From Actinoallomurus spadix (GTDB lineage: Bacteria > Actinomycetota > Actinomycetes > Streptosporangiales > Streptosporangiaceae), in assembly GCF_024055725.1 (NCBI RefSeq), contig NZ_JAMXMX010000037.1:1-64000 (forward strand): a stretch of DNA of 64,000 nt, in the 5' to 3' direction. Shown in pieces: positions 1 through 7,963 of the stretch; the first letter of the stretch is position 1, and every line of letters begins with the position of its first letter. A program made the translations under genes and the position numbers. The notes below the pieces were generated by a model. It did no database searches. It was given only the letters and a program-made list of their open reading frames with translations, and had not been told where the DNA came from.

Positions 1-53
1 CGTTCATCGCGGTGCCGGTGGTCGCCGGAGAGCGGGCGTTCGGGTGGCTCGGG

Positions 54-236
54 TCAGCGCGGAGAGACGTCCTCGTCGTCCTCGGCCTTGCCCTGTTCGC
101 GCTGCTCGCGCACGAAGGCGTCCTGGGTCGAGTCGTAGCCGCGTCCGACGTGCTCGGCGGCCTGCTCCGACAGGCGCGCGGCGTCGTCCTCCTGCCGGGC
201 GCCCTCCGGGTCGCGCGGCTCGTGCCGAGAGTCCAT
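54..236 (-). CDS. small acidic hypothetical protein (60 aa)
   Basis: I do not recognise this protein. It is very hydrophilic and rich in Glu, Asp, Arg and Gln, with no membrane segment and no cysteine, so it is probably cytosolic and partly disordered. The ATG at 236 was chosen because GGAGG lies five bases before it; the frame stays open further upstream but that part has no ribosome binding site and reads as biased sequence. It lies 56 bp downstream of the thiamine-diphosphate enzyme on the same strand and may be co-transcribed with it. Nothing in the sequence gives a function. Confidence 0.6.
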   Translation of the reverse strand: MDSRHEPRDPEGARQEDDAARLSEQAAEHVGRGYDSTQDAFVREQREQGKAEDDEDVSPR

Positions 237-292
237 GAGTACCTCCACGGGTCGGTGGTGTGGTCGTCCGGATCGGTGCCCCGCCCCGCGGG

Positions 293-2077
293 TCAGCGGT
301 GGATGAGCTCCTGCATCTTGGTCTTGATGCCCTTCTTGACGATGCCGACCCGATCGGGGTCGCCCTTCAGCACCGCCTCGGTCATGTCCTTGATCTGGGA
401 GAACTCCGCGTGCGGCGGGATCGGCGGGATGTCGGGGTCGCATCGGACGTCGAGGACGACCGGTCCGTCCGCGCTCAGCGCGCGGTCCCAGGCGGGCCCG
501 ATCTCATCGGGCTTGTCGACGTGGATCCCCTCCAGGCCGACCATCTTCGCGAACCCGGCGTAGGAGACCTCGGGCAGCGCCTGCGACTCCACGAACTTCG
601 GGGCCCCGCCCATCGCCCGCAGCTCCCAGGTGACCTGGTTCAGATCGTTGTTGTGCAGCACGGCGACGATCAGCCGCCGGTCCTCCCACAGGTCGGCGTA
701 GCGGCGGATCGTGATCAGCTCCGCCATGCCGTTCATCTGCATGGCGCCGTCGCCGACGAACGCGATCGCCGGCCGGTCGGGGTGGGCGAACTTCGCGCCG
801 ATGGCGTACGGCACGCCCGGGCCCATGGTGGCCAGCGTGCCGGACAGCGTGCCGCGGACGCCCGACGGCAGCCGCAGGTCGCGGGCGTACCAGTTCGCCG
901 CCGACCCGGAGTCGGCGGTCAGGATGGCGTCCTTGGGCAGCCGCTCGTTCAGCTCGTAGAACAGCCGCATCGGGTTGATCGGATCGGCCTCGACCATGGC
1001 CTCGCGCTGGACGGTCTCCCACCAGCGCTCGATGTTCTTCTCGACCTTCTTGCGCCAGGACCGGTTCTTGTTCTTCTTCAGCAGCGGGATGAGCCGCCGC
1101 AGCGTCTCGGCCGCGTCACCGACCAGGTTGACCTCGGTCGGGTAGCGCATCCCGATCAGCTTGCCGTCGACGTCGATCTGCACGGCGCGCGCCTGCCCGA
1201 ACTCAGGGAGGAACTGCGTGTACGGGAAGTTCGACCCGACGATGAGCAGCGTGTCGCAGTCGCGCATCATCTCGTACGACGGCCGGGTGCCGAGCAGGCC
1301 GATGGAGCCGGTGACGTACGGCAGGGTGTCCGGCAGGACGTCCTTGCCGAGCAGCGCCTTGGCCACGCCGGCGCCGGTCAGCTCGGCGACCTCGTGCACC
1401 TCGGCGGCGGCCCTGCGGGCGCCCTGCCCGATGAGGATGGCGACGCGCTCTCCGGCGTTCAGGACCTCCGCCGCCCGCTCGATCTCCTGCGGCGGCGCGA
1501 CGGTGACCGGCGGCGTGTACCCCGGCGCGCTGGATGGGACGTTCTTGAACGCGTGCGCGGGCGGCGTGTACTCCTCCTCCTGCAGGTCCGACGGGATGAT
1601 GATGGCCGTCGGAGCCCGCTCGTCCAGGGCGATCCGGATCGCGCGGTCCAGCAGGTTCGGGAACTGCGACGGAACGGTCGCCATCTGCACGTAGTCGCTG
1701 GCCACGTCCTTGAACAGCGACAGCAGGTCGACCTCCTGCTGGTAGTTGCCGCCCATCGCGGACCGGGCGGTCTGCCCGACGATCGCCACCACCGGGACGT
1801 GGTCGAGCTTGGCGTCGTACAGGCCGTTCAGCAGGTGAATGGCGCCCGGACCGCTGGTCGCCGTGCAGATGGCGGGCCTACCGCTCATCTTGGCGTACCC
1901 GACGGCCTCGAAGGCGGCCATCTCCTCGTGGCGGGCCTGGATGAACTTGGGATCGTCGTCCGCCCGCTCGAGGGCGGCGATGATGCCGTTGATACCGTCT
2001 CCCGGATACCCGAAGAGGTACTCCACGCCCCACTCGCGGAGGCGCTCCAGCAGGTGGTCGGCGACAGTGCGCGTCAT
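293..2077 (-). CDS. thiamine-diphosphate-dependent enzyme, pyruvate oxidase / acetolactate synthase-like
   Basis: A 594-residue enzyme with the three-domain layout of the pyruvate oxidase/acetolactate synthase family: N-terminal PYR domain, central domain, C-terminal PP domain. RHEE at 49-52 carries the conserved glutamate (E51) that activates the cofactor. The diphosphate/Mg motif starts at GDGAMQMN (442) and ends at the NND near 475. It should decarboxylate a 2-oxo acid such as pyruvate, but I cannot tell oxidase from synthase or from a decarboxylase of another substrate. No small regulatory subunit (ilvH) is adjacent, which argues against the biosynthetic acetolactate synthase. The start is ATG at 2077 behind GAGGAGGAGAG. 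It is divergent from the FAD/Fe-S oxidoreductase at 2158, with about 80 bp between them. Confidence 0.85.
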   Translation of the reverse strand: MTRTVADHLLERLREWGVEYLFGYPGDGINGIIAALERADDDPKFIQARHEEMAAFEAVGYAKMSGRPAICTATSGPGAIHLLNGLYDAKLDHVPVVAIVGQTARSAMGGNYQQEVDLLSLFKDVASDYVQMATVPSQFPNLLDRAIRIALDERAPTAIIIPSDLQEEEYTPPAHAFKNVPSSAPGYTPPVTVAPPQEIERAAEVLNAGERVAILIGQGARRAAAEVHEVAELTGAGVAKALLGKDVLPDTLPYVTGSIGLLGTRPSYEMMRDCDTLLIVGSNFPYTQFLPEFGQARAVQIDVDGKLIGMRYPTEVNLVGDAAETLRRLIPLLKKNKNRSWRKKVEKNIERWWETVQREAMVEADPINPMRLFYELNERLPKDAILTADSGSAANWYARDLRLPSGVRGTLSGTLATMGPGVPYAIGAKFAHPDRPAIAFVGDGAMQMNGMAELITIRRYADLWEDRRLIVAVLHNNDLNQVTWELRAMGGAPKFVESQALPEVSYAGFAKMVGLEGIHVDKPDEIGPAWDRALSADGPVVLDVRCDPDIPPIPPHAEFSQIKDMTEAVLKGDPDRVGIVKKGIKTKMQELIHR

Positions 2078-2157
2078 CTCTCCTCCTCGTGCGGTTACGA
2101 AGGTTGCCGTTCCCGGCGCACGCGGTTGAAACCTGCTCTGCGGGTAACCGGACTCCT

Positions 2158-5040
2158 ATGAGCCTTCAGCGAGATCTCGAAGCGCGGGTCGACGGGGAGG
2201 TCAGGTTCGACGCGGGCTCGCGCGCGGCGTACTCACATGACTCGTCGAATTACCGGCAGACGCCGATCGGGGTGGTGGTGCCCCACAATGTCGACGCCGC
2301 CGTCGAGGCGGTCCGGGTCTGCCGGGAGCATGACGCGCCGGTGTTCTCGCGGGGCGGCGGGACCAGCCTGGCCGGAGAGTGCTGCAACGAGGGCGTGGTC
2401 ATCGACTGGTCCAAGTACTGCAACAACCTCATCCGGCTCGACGAGGACCGGCGCCGCGCGCTCGTGCAGCCGGGCATCTGCCTGGACGACCTGAACGACC
2501 TGCTGGCCCCGCACGGGCTGCAGGTCGGGCCGAAGCCGTCCACCCACGACACGTGCACGATCGGCGGGATGATCGGCAACAACTCGTGCGGCGCGACCGC
2601 GCAGGCGTACGGCAAGATGGCCGACTCGGTGATCCGCCTGGAGGTGCTGACCTACGACGGCGTCCGGATGTGGGTCGGGGAGACCTCCGACGAGGAGTAC
2701 GAGAAGATCCTCGCCGAGGGCGGCCGGCGCGCCGAGATCTACCGGGCGATGCGCGGGCTCATCGACGACAATCTCGCCCTGATCCGCACGCGGTACCCCG
2801 ACATCCCGCGCCGCATCTCCGGCTACAACCTCGACTCCCTGCTCCCGGAGAACCACTTCAACGTGGCGCGGGCGCTCGTCGGCAGCGAGTCGACGCTGGT
2901 CACCGTGCTGCACGCGGAGATCGAGCTGTTCCCGGTGCCGAACCACCAGACGCTCGCCGTTCTGGGGTACCCCGACATCTTCCGGGCCGGCGACGCGGTC
3001 ACCAGGGTCGCGAGCTACAAGCCGCTCGCGCTGGAGGGCCTCGACGAGACGCTGATCGACATCGCCCGCGCCGAGAACGTCGCGGGCAAGCAGGCCCTGG
3101 GAGGGCTGCCCGAGGGATCGGGCTGGCTCATGGTCCGCTTCGGCGGCGACACCCGGGAGGAGGCCGACGAGCGCGCGGAGCGCATGATCAGGGACCTGAA
3201 GGGGACCGAGCACGATCCGCACGTGGCCTTCCTGGACGACCCCGGCGAGGAGGAGCGCCTGTGGAAGATCCGCGAGGCGGGCCTCGGCGCGACCGCGTAC
3301 CCGCCGGGCCACCCCGACACCCATGAGGGCTGGGAGGACGCCGCGGTCCCGCCCGACCGGCTCGGCGACTACCTGCGCGACTTCCGGGCCCTGCTGAACG
3401 AGTTCGACTACGGGCAGGCGTCGCTGTACGGCCACTTCGGGCAGGGCTGCGTGCACACCCGCATCGCCTTCGACCTGGAGGACCCGGACGGGGTCGGGAA
3501 GTACCGCCGGTTCGTCGAGCGGGCGGCCCGGCTGGTGGCCTCCTACGGCGGGTCGCTGTCCGGTGAGCACGGCGACGGCCAGTCCCGCGCCGAACTCCTG
3601 CCGATCATGTTCGGCGACGAGGTCGTGGCGCTGTTCGGCCGGTACAAGCGGATCTTCGACCCCGGCGACCGGATGAACCCGGGCAAGGTCGCGGCCCCGC
3701 CCGGCCGGCGCGTGCACCGGCTCGACGAGAACCTCGACCACCTGGACTACAACCCGCGCGAGCCACGGACCCACTTCTCGTACCCGGAGGACCACCACCG
3801 GTTCACCCACGCCGCCGCCCGGTGCGTCGGCATCGGCAAGTGCCGGTCGTCATCCGGCGGCGTGATGTGCCCGAGCTACCGGGTGACCCGCGAGGAGGAG
3901 CACTCCACGCGGGGCCGCGCGCGCGTCCTCATGGAGATGATGCGCGGCGAGACGATCACCGACGGCTGGCGGTCCGAGGACGTCAACGACGCCCTGGACC
4001 TGTGCCTGGCCTGCAAGGGCTGCCGCGGCGAGTGCCCCGTCCACGTCGACATGGCGACCTACAAGGCGGAGTTCCTGTCCCACCACTACCGGTGGCGGAT
4101 CCGGCCGCGCGAGCACTACTCGATGGGCTGGCTGCCTCTGTCGGCGCGGCTGGCCGCGGCGGCGCCGGGCCTGGTCAACAAGGTCACGCACGCCCCCGGC
4201 CTGAACCGGGTCGTCAAGTGGGCCGGCGGCGTCGACCGGCGCCGTGACCTGCCGCACTTCGCCGGGGAGCGCTTCACCGACTGGTTCGCCCGGCGCGGAT
4301 CCCAGGGGGACGGCGACCCGGTCGTGCTGTGGCCGGACACCTTCACGAACAACTTCCACCCCGACGCAGGCAAGGCCGCCGTCCGCGTGCTGGAGGCCGC
4401 CGGGTTCCGCGTCGAGGTGCCACCCGTCCCGCTCTGCTGCGGGCTGACGTGGATCTCCACGGGTCAGCTCGGCACGGCCGCGCGCGTGCTGCGCCGTACG
4501 GTCCGCGCCCTCGCGCCACGGCTGCGCCGGGGCGTGCCCGTCATCGGCCTGGAGCCGAGCTGCACGGCGGTCTTCCGTTCCGACGCTCCGGAGCTGCTGG
4601 ACGGCGAGCCGGTGGCCGAGGACGTGCGGCTGCTGGCGAAGCGGACGCACTCGCTGTCGGAGTTCCTTCTCGACCGGGCGCCGGGGTTCGTCACCGCGCC
4701 GCTGCCCGGAACCGGGGTCCACGCCATCGCCCAGCCGCACTGCCACCAGCACGCCATCTGGGGGTTCGACGCCGACGGCGAGCTGCTGGCCCGCGCCGGG
4801 ATCCAGGCCGAGGTCCTCGACGAGGGCTGCTGCGGCCTCGCCGGCAACTTCGGCTTCGAGCGCGGCCACTACGAGGTGTCCGTCGGCGTCGGCGAGCTGG
4901 GCGTGCTGCCCGCCGTACGGAAGGCGCCGGACGGCACCCGGATCCTCGCCGACGGCTTCTCCTGCCGGACCCAGATCGAGCAGCGGACCGACGCCCGGCC
5001 CGTCCACCTCGCCGAGCTCCTGGCCGAGGTGCTCACATGA
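2158..5040 (+). CDS. FAD-linked oxidase fused to Fe-S/CCG domain (D-lactate/glycolate dehydrogenase-like)
   Basis: A 960-residue fusion. The N-terminal half is an FAD-binding PCMH domain (SRGGGTSLAGECC and GGMIGNNSCGA are the pyrophosphate-binding loops) followed by an FAD-oxidase C-terminal domain ending in SGEHGDGQSRAE. The C-terminal half has cysteine clusters for Fe-S centres (CVGIGKC then CPSYR; CLACKGCRGECP) and CCG-type repeats (PLCCGLTW, EPSCTAVF, GCCGLAGNFG). This is the single-chain version of GlcD plus GlcF or of Dld/LutA-type enzymes that oxidise 2-hydroxy acids and pass electrons to the membrane pool; the exact substrate is not visible. ATG at 2158 was chosen as the first in-frame start that gives a normal family N-terminus. 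Its stop overlaps the enolase-superfamily gene by four bases (ATGA), so the two are translationally coupled. Confidence 0.85.
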   Translation: MSLQRDLEARVDGEVRFDAGSRAAYSHDSSNYRQTPIGVVVPHNVDAAVEAVRVCREHDAPVFSRGGGTSLAGECCNEGVVIDWSKYCNNLIRLDEDRRRALVQPGICLDDLNDLLAPHGLQVGPKPSTHDTCTIGGMIGNNSCGATAQAYGKMADSVIRLEVLTYDGVRMWVGETSDEEYEKILAEGGRRAEIYRAMRGLIDDNLALIRTRYPDIPRRISGYNLDSLLPENHFNVARALVGSESTLVTVLHAEIELFPVPNHQTLAVLGYPDIFRAGDAVTRVASYKPLALEGLDETLIDIARAENVAGKQALGGLPEGSGWLMVRFGGDTREEADERAERMIRDLKGTEHDPHVAFLDDPGEEERLWKIREAGLGATAYPPGHPDTHEGWEDAAVPPDRLGDYLRDFRALLNEFDYGQASLYGHFGQGCVHTRIAFDLEDPDGVGKYRRFVERAARLVASYGGSLSGEHGDGQSRAELLPIMFGDEVVALFGRYKRIFDPGDRMNPGKVAAPPGRRVHRLDENLDHLDYNPREPRTHFSYPEDHHRFTHAAARCVGIGKCRSSSGGVMCPSYRVTREEEHSTRGRARVLMEMMRGETITDGWRSEDVNDALDLCLACKGCRGECPVHVDMATYKAEFLSHHYRWRIRPREHYSMGWLPLSARLAAAAPGLVNKVTHAPGLNRVVKWAGGVDRRRDLPHFAGERFTDWFARRGSQGDGDPVVLWPDTFTNNFHPDAGKAAVRVLEAAGFRVEVPPVPLCCGLTWISTGQLGTAARVLRRTVRALAPRLRRGVPVIGLEPSCTAVFRSDAPELLDGEPVAEDVRLLAKRTHSLSEFLLDRAPGFVTAPLPGTGVHAIAQPHCHQHAIWGFDADGELLARAGIQAEVLDEGCCGLAGNFGFERGHYEVSVGVGELGVLPAVRKAPDGTRILADGFSCRTQIEQRTDARPVHLAELLAEVLT

Positions 5041-6107
5041 TCCGGCTCACGGCCGCCGCGTACACGATCCCGACCGACGGGCCCGAGGCCGACGGCACCC
5101 TGGAGTGGACCTCCACGACCATGGTGCTCGTCGAGGCCCGCGCGGACGGCCGCTCCGGCCTCGGCTGGACGTACGGCCCGGCCGCCATCGCCGACCTCGT
5201 GACCTCCGAGCTGGCGCCGGTGGTGACCGAGGACGTCCAGGGGTCGCACGAGGAGATGTGCCGGGCGGTCCGCAACGCCGGGCGGCCCGGGATCTGCTCC
5301 ATGGCGATCTCCGCGGTCGACTGCGCGCTGTGGGACCTGCGCGCCCGCACCCTCGGGCTCCCGCTGCACCGGCTCCTCGGCGCCGTGCGCACCGAGGTGC
5401 CGGTGTACGGCTCCGGCGGTTTCACCACGTACGACGCGGCCCGGACGCGGGAGCAGCTCGGCCACTGGGCGGGGGACCTCGGCATCCCCCGGGTGAAGAT
5501 CAAGATCGGTGAGTCGTGGGGGACCGACGAGAGCCGCGACCTGCGGCGCCTCGAACTCGCCCGGGAGGTCATCGGCGGCGGCGTGGAGCTGTACGCCGAC
5601 GCCAACGGCGCCTACTCCGCGAAACAGGCGATCCGCGTCGCCCACCGGGCCGCCGACGTGGACCTGCGGTGGTTCGAGGAGCCCGTCACCTCCGACGACC
5701 TGCCCGGTCTGCGGGAGGTCCGCCGGGAGGTCGAGTGCGAGGTGGCCGCCGGGGAGTACGGCTACGACCTGCCGTACTTCACCCGGCTGATCGACGCCGT
5801 GGACTGCCCGCAGGCCGACGTCACCCGCGTCGGGGGCATCACCGAATTCCTGCGGGTGGCCGGTCTCGCCCGCGCGCACGGCAAGGACCTGTCGGCGCAC
5901 TGCGCGCCGCACCTGCACGCGGCGGTGATGGCGGCGATCCCGAACGCCCGGCACATCGAGTGGTTCCACGACCACGTGCGGATCGAGTCGATGCTGTTCG
6001 ACGGCGCCCTGTCGCCGAAGGGCGGCCGCGTCCGCCCGCGCGAGGACGCGCCGGGCCTCGGACTGTCCTTCAAGCACGCCGACGCCGAGCGCTACCGGGT
6101 CCGGTGA
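5037..6107 (+). CDS. enolase-superfamily enzyme (mandelate racemase / muconate-lactonizing type)
   Basis: A 356-residue enolase-superfamily protein with all the catalytic landmarks visible: the KIKIG pair on strand 2, metal ligands in DANGAY, FEEP and AAGEYGY, then DVTRVGG and the SAHCAPHLH histidine. It should abstract the proton alpha to a carboxylate, acting as a sugar-acid dehydratase, racemase or cycloisomerase; the specificity cannot be read here. The ATG overlaps the stop of the upstream oxidoreductase (ATGA). The pair looks like a two-gene catabolic operon in which this enzyme converts an acid and the flavoprotein oxidises a hydroxy acid. It ends six bases before a convergent gene. 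Confidence 0.85.
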   Translation: MIRLTAAAYTIPTDGPEADGTLEWTSTTMVLVEARADGRSGLGWTYGPAAIADLVTSELAPVVTEDVQGSHEEMCRAVRNAGRPGICSMAISAVDCALWDLRARTLGLPLHRLLGAVRTEVPVYGSGGFTTYDAARTREQLGHWAGDLGIPRVKIKIGESWGTDESRDLRRLELAREVIGGGVELYADANGAYSAKQAIRVAHRAADVDLRWFEEPVTSDDLPGLREVRREVECEVAAGEYGYDLPYFTRLIDAVDCPQADVTRVGGITEFLRVAGLARAHGKDLSAHCAPHLHAAVMAAIPNARHIEWFHDHVRIESMLFDGALSPKGGRVRPREDAPGLGLSFKHADAERYRVR

Positions 6108-6113
6108 CCCCGG

Positions 6114-6476
6114 TCAGGTGGCGGAGGGCAGGGCGACCACGGTGCGGATGCGCCGTGCCACCTCGGTGATCTCCTCGACCGGCCGGATCGGCTCGGACTC
6201 GTGCCCGTCGCGGCCGGGGTCGGTCCACACCCAGCACCACCAGAGCCGGCCGTCGTGGGACTCGATCGTGACGGACTGAGTGAGCGGCTCGGCGGGCGCG
6301 AGGAGCGCGGCGAGCCGGTCACCGTCCTGCTCCTCGGGCGCGGGCGGCTCCCCGCTCACCGCCAGGGTCAGGGGCCCGGTCGGCACGACATGCAGCCCGA
6401 GCCCGGTCACCGCGTCGGCGAGGGCGCGTAGTGCGTGTTCGAGGGTTTCGCGGTGGGGAGTGGGACATGCGCCCAT
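6114..6476 (-). CDS. hypothetical protein (120 aa)
   Basis: Not assigned to a known family. It is a compact soluble protein of 120 residues with an aromatic stretch (LWWCWVWTDPG) near the middle and an Ile/Val-Arg-rich C-terminus; there are no membrane segments. ATG at 6476 follows AAGGGA with good spacing. It is divergent from the XRE regulator at 6641, and the 164-bp gap contains a perfect TGTTCGAACA palindrome at 6501-6510 and the dyad at 6615. In actinomycetes, genes paired in this way with XRE/TPR regulators are often the regulator's target. That link is an inference from position. Confidence 0.65.
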   Translation of the reverse strand: MGACPTPHRETLEHALRALADAVTGLGLHVVPTGPLTLAVSGEPPAPEEQDGDRLAALLAPAEPLTQSVTIESHDGRLWWCWVWTDPGRDGHESEPIRPVEEITEVARRIRTVVALPSAT

Positions 6477-6614
6477 CGGAGTTCCCTTCCGGAATCACCG
6501 TGTTCGAACAGGTCATCGACCCATGCTGTTTCGACCGGTCAATGACGGTGTTGCGAACGTCCGCTGTGTGCTTTAAATGATGCACGCCTTCCGTATGGCG
6601 ACGGTAGCCGGGTG

Positions 6615-6640
6615 AGTGCGTTGCGCACTACTCTGCGAAT
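6615..6640 (+). promoter_or_regulatory. dyad operator overlapping a leaderless-type promoter of the XRE gene
   Basis: AGTGCG-TTG-CGCACT (6615-6629) is a perfect inverted repeat. Its last base is the first base of TACTCT (6629-6634), a good actinobacterial -10, and only six bases separate that from the ATG at 6641. No Shine-Dalgarno sequence is present, so the transcript probably starts at or next to the start codon. A dyad at the -10 is where an autorepressor would bind. Confidence 0.5.
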
Positions 6641-7765
6641 ATGGACGGTCACGGTCTCCCGGAGGCGCTTCGTTCCATCATGGGGCTGCACGGCTGGTCG
6701 CAGCTCGATCTCGCTCGTGAGCTGGGAGTATCGCAGAGTTGGGTGTCCCAGGCTTCCCGCGGGATGCGCGATCCTGGTATCGGCCGTACGGAACGGCTGC
6801 TGAGTCGCATAGGTTGGGAAGTACGCATATCGCCCATTTCGGAGGACGATCCCGTGAGGCGCAGAGAGTTCGTCGCAGCGGCCGCATCCATCACGTTCGT
6901 TCCCTCTCCGAAGGTCGGTCCCTACCAGGATCCCGGCTACGTACGGCAACTCGCCGAACGCCTCGCGCACGACCGTTATCAGCAGGGCGGAGCCCCGGTC
7001 GTCTCCGCGGCGCTGCGCCATCTCCGCAAGGTCGGGCCGGCCGTCCACGGCACCGATCGGGCGCTCCAGGAGGCGTCCTCCGACCTCGCCTGCGAGGCCG
7101 CGCGCGTGCTGTACGACTCCCGGCGCTACTCGGCGGCCGAGCGGACCGGGGTCTTCGCCCTCGCCCTGGCCCGGCGCTCCGCCAGCATCCGCGCCCAGGC
7201 CGACGCGTACAGCACGCTGAGCCGCATCAACATCGACCAGCGGCGGGGCGACCGCGGCGCGATGTACGCGCGGCTCGGCCTGCGGCTCGGCGATCTCCCA
7301 CCGGCCCGCCGGGCGTGGCTGCGACTGCGGCTCGGGCGCTCCCTTGCACTGCTGCCCGGGCAGGAGCGCGCGGCGCGGGAGGTGCTGGAGGAGGCCCTGA
7401 CGGCCGGCGGCCTGCCCACCTACGAGACCGCCGACATGCTGGGCAACGTCGGGGTCGCCATGCTCGGGATGCGCGAGCACGACGACGCCCGATCGGCCAT
7501 CGCCGAGGCCGTCCGCCTCGGCGCGCAGTGCTCCACGCTCCTGTTCGTCGCCTACCAGGCGTGGGAGGTCGAGGCGGCGCTCCGGGCGGGCGACACGCCG
7601 ATGGCCGCCGACCGCATGACCGCGCTGGCCCGCATCGCGCCGCTCATCTCCTCCGCGCGGGTGGGCACCCACATCGCCGACGTCTACCGGCTGTCCGGCC
7701 GCTGGGCCGGCGCTCCGGAGATGCACGACGCCCGCGAGCACCTCCGCTCCGTCATCCGCGCCTGA
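6641..7765 (+). CDS. XRE-family HTH regulator with TPR-like C-terminal domain
   Basis: 374 residues. Residues 8-65 form a Cro/CI-type helix-turn-helix (LHGWSQLDLARELGVSQSWVSQ). A charged linker (DDPVRRREFVAAAASI) resembles the start of the long helical-repeat region seen in many actinomycete XRE regulators. The remainder is alpha-helical and rich in Ala, Arg and Leu, like TPR-type ligand-sensing domains. It probably binds its own divergent promoter region, where a perfect dyad overlaps the -10. The start is the ATG at 6641, likely leaderless. The ligand is unknown. Members of this class often control development or secondary metabolism in actinomycetes, but nothing here shows that for this one. 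Confidence 0.8.
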   Translation: MDGHGLPEALRSIMGLHGWSQLDLARELGVSQSWVSQASRGMRDPGIGRTERLLSRIGWEVRISPISEDDPVRRREFVAAAASITFVPSPKVGPYQDPGYVRQLAERLAHDRYQQGGAPVVSAALRHLRKVGPAVHGTDRALQEASSDLACEAARVLYDSRRYSAAERTGVFALALARRSASIRAQADAYSTLSRINIDQRRGDRGAMYARLGLRLGDLPPARRAWLRLRLGRSLALLPGQERAAREVLEEALTAGGLPTYETADMLGNVGVAMLGMREHDDARSAIAEAVRLGAQCSTLLFVAYQAWEVEAALRAGDTPMAADRMTALARIAPLISSARVGTHIADVYRLSGRWAGAPEMHDAREHLRSVIRA

Positions 7766-7897
7766 GCGCGACCCGGACGAAGTCCCGAGTCCGATCGACC
7801 ACTTCGACGCCGGTGGTGACGTAGCAGGCCGGGTGAATCGGACACGCTCCGTCAACGGCGACGGCGACCATGCCGATGGCATCCAGCCGACGCGACA

Positions 7898-7929
7898 GGG
7901 GGCCGGGTGCGCGAACGCACCCGGCCCCC
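7898..7929. terminator. GC hairpin between convergent genes
   Basis: A perfect 14-bp stem, GGGGGCCGGGTGCG paired with its complement around a CGAA tetraloop. It sits between the XRE gene and the S53 peptidase stop and could serve both strands. There is no T-tract, as is usual for high-GC actinomycetes. Confidence 0.7.
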
Positions 7930-7963
7930 GCTTCGCCGGCCGGTCACGGCCGGCGGCGAGCCG

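Noticed and set aside
6501-6510. TGTTCGAACA as a LexA box
   Set aside because: It has the half-sites inverted relative to TCGAAC-N4-GTTCGA and no four-base spacer; it is a palindrome of another kind.
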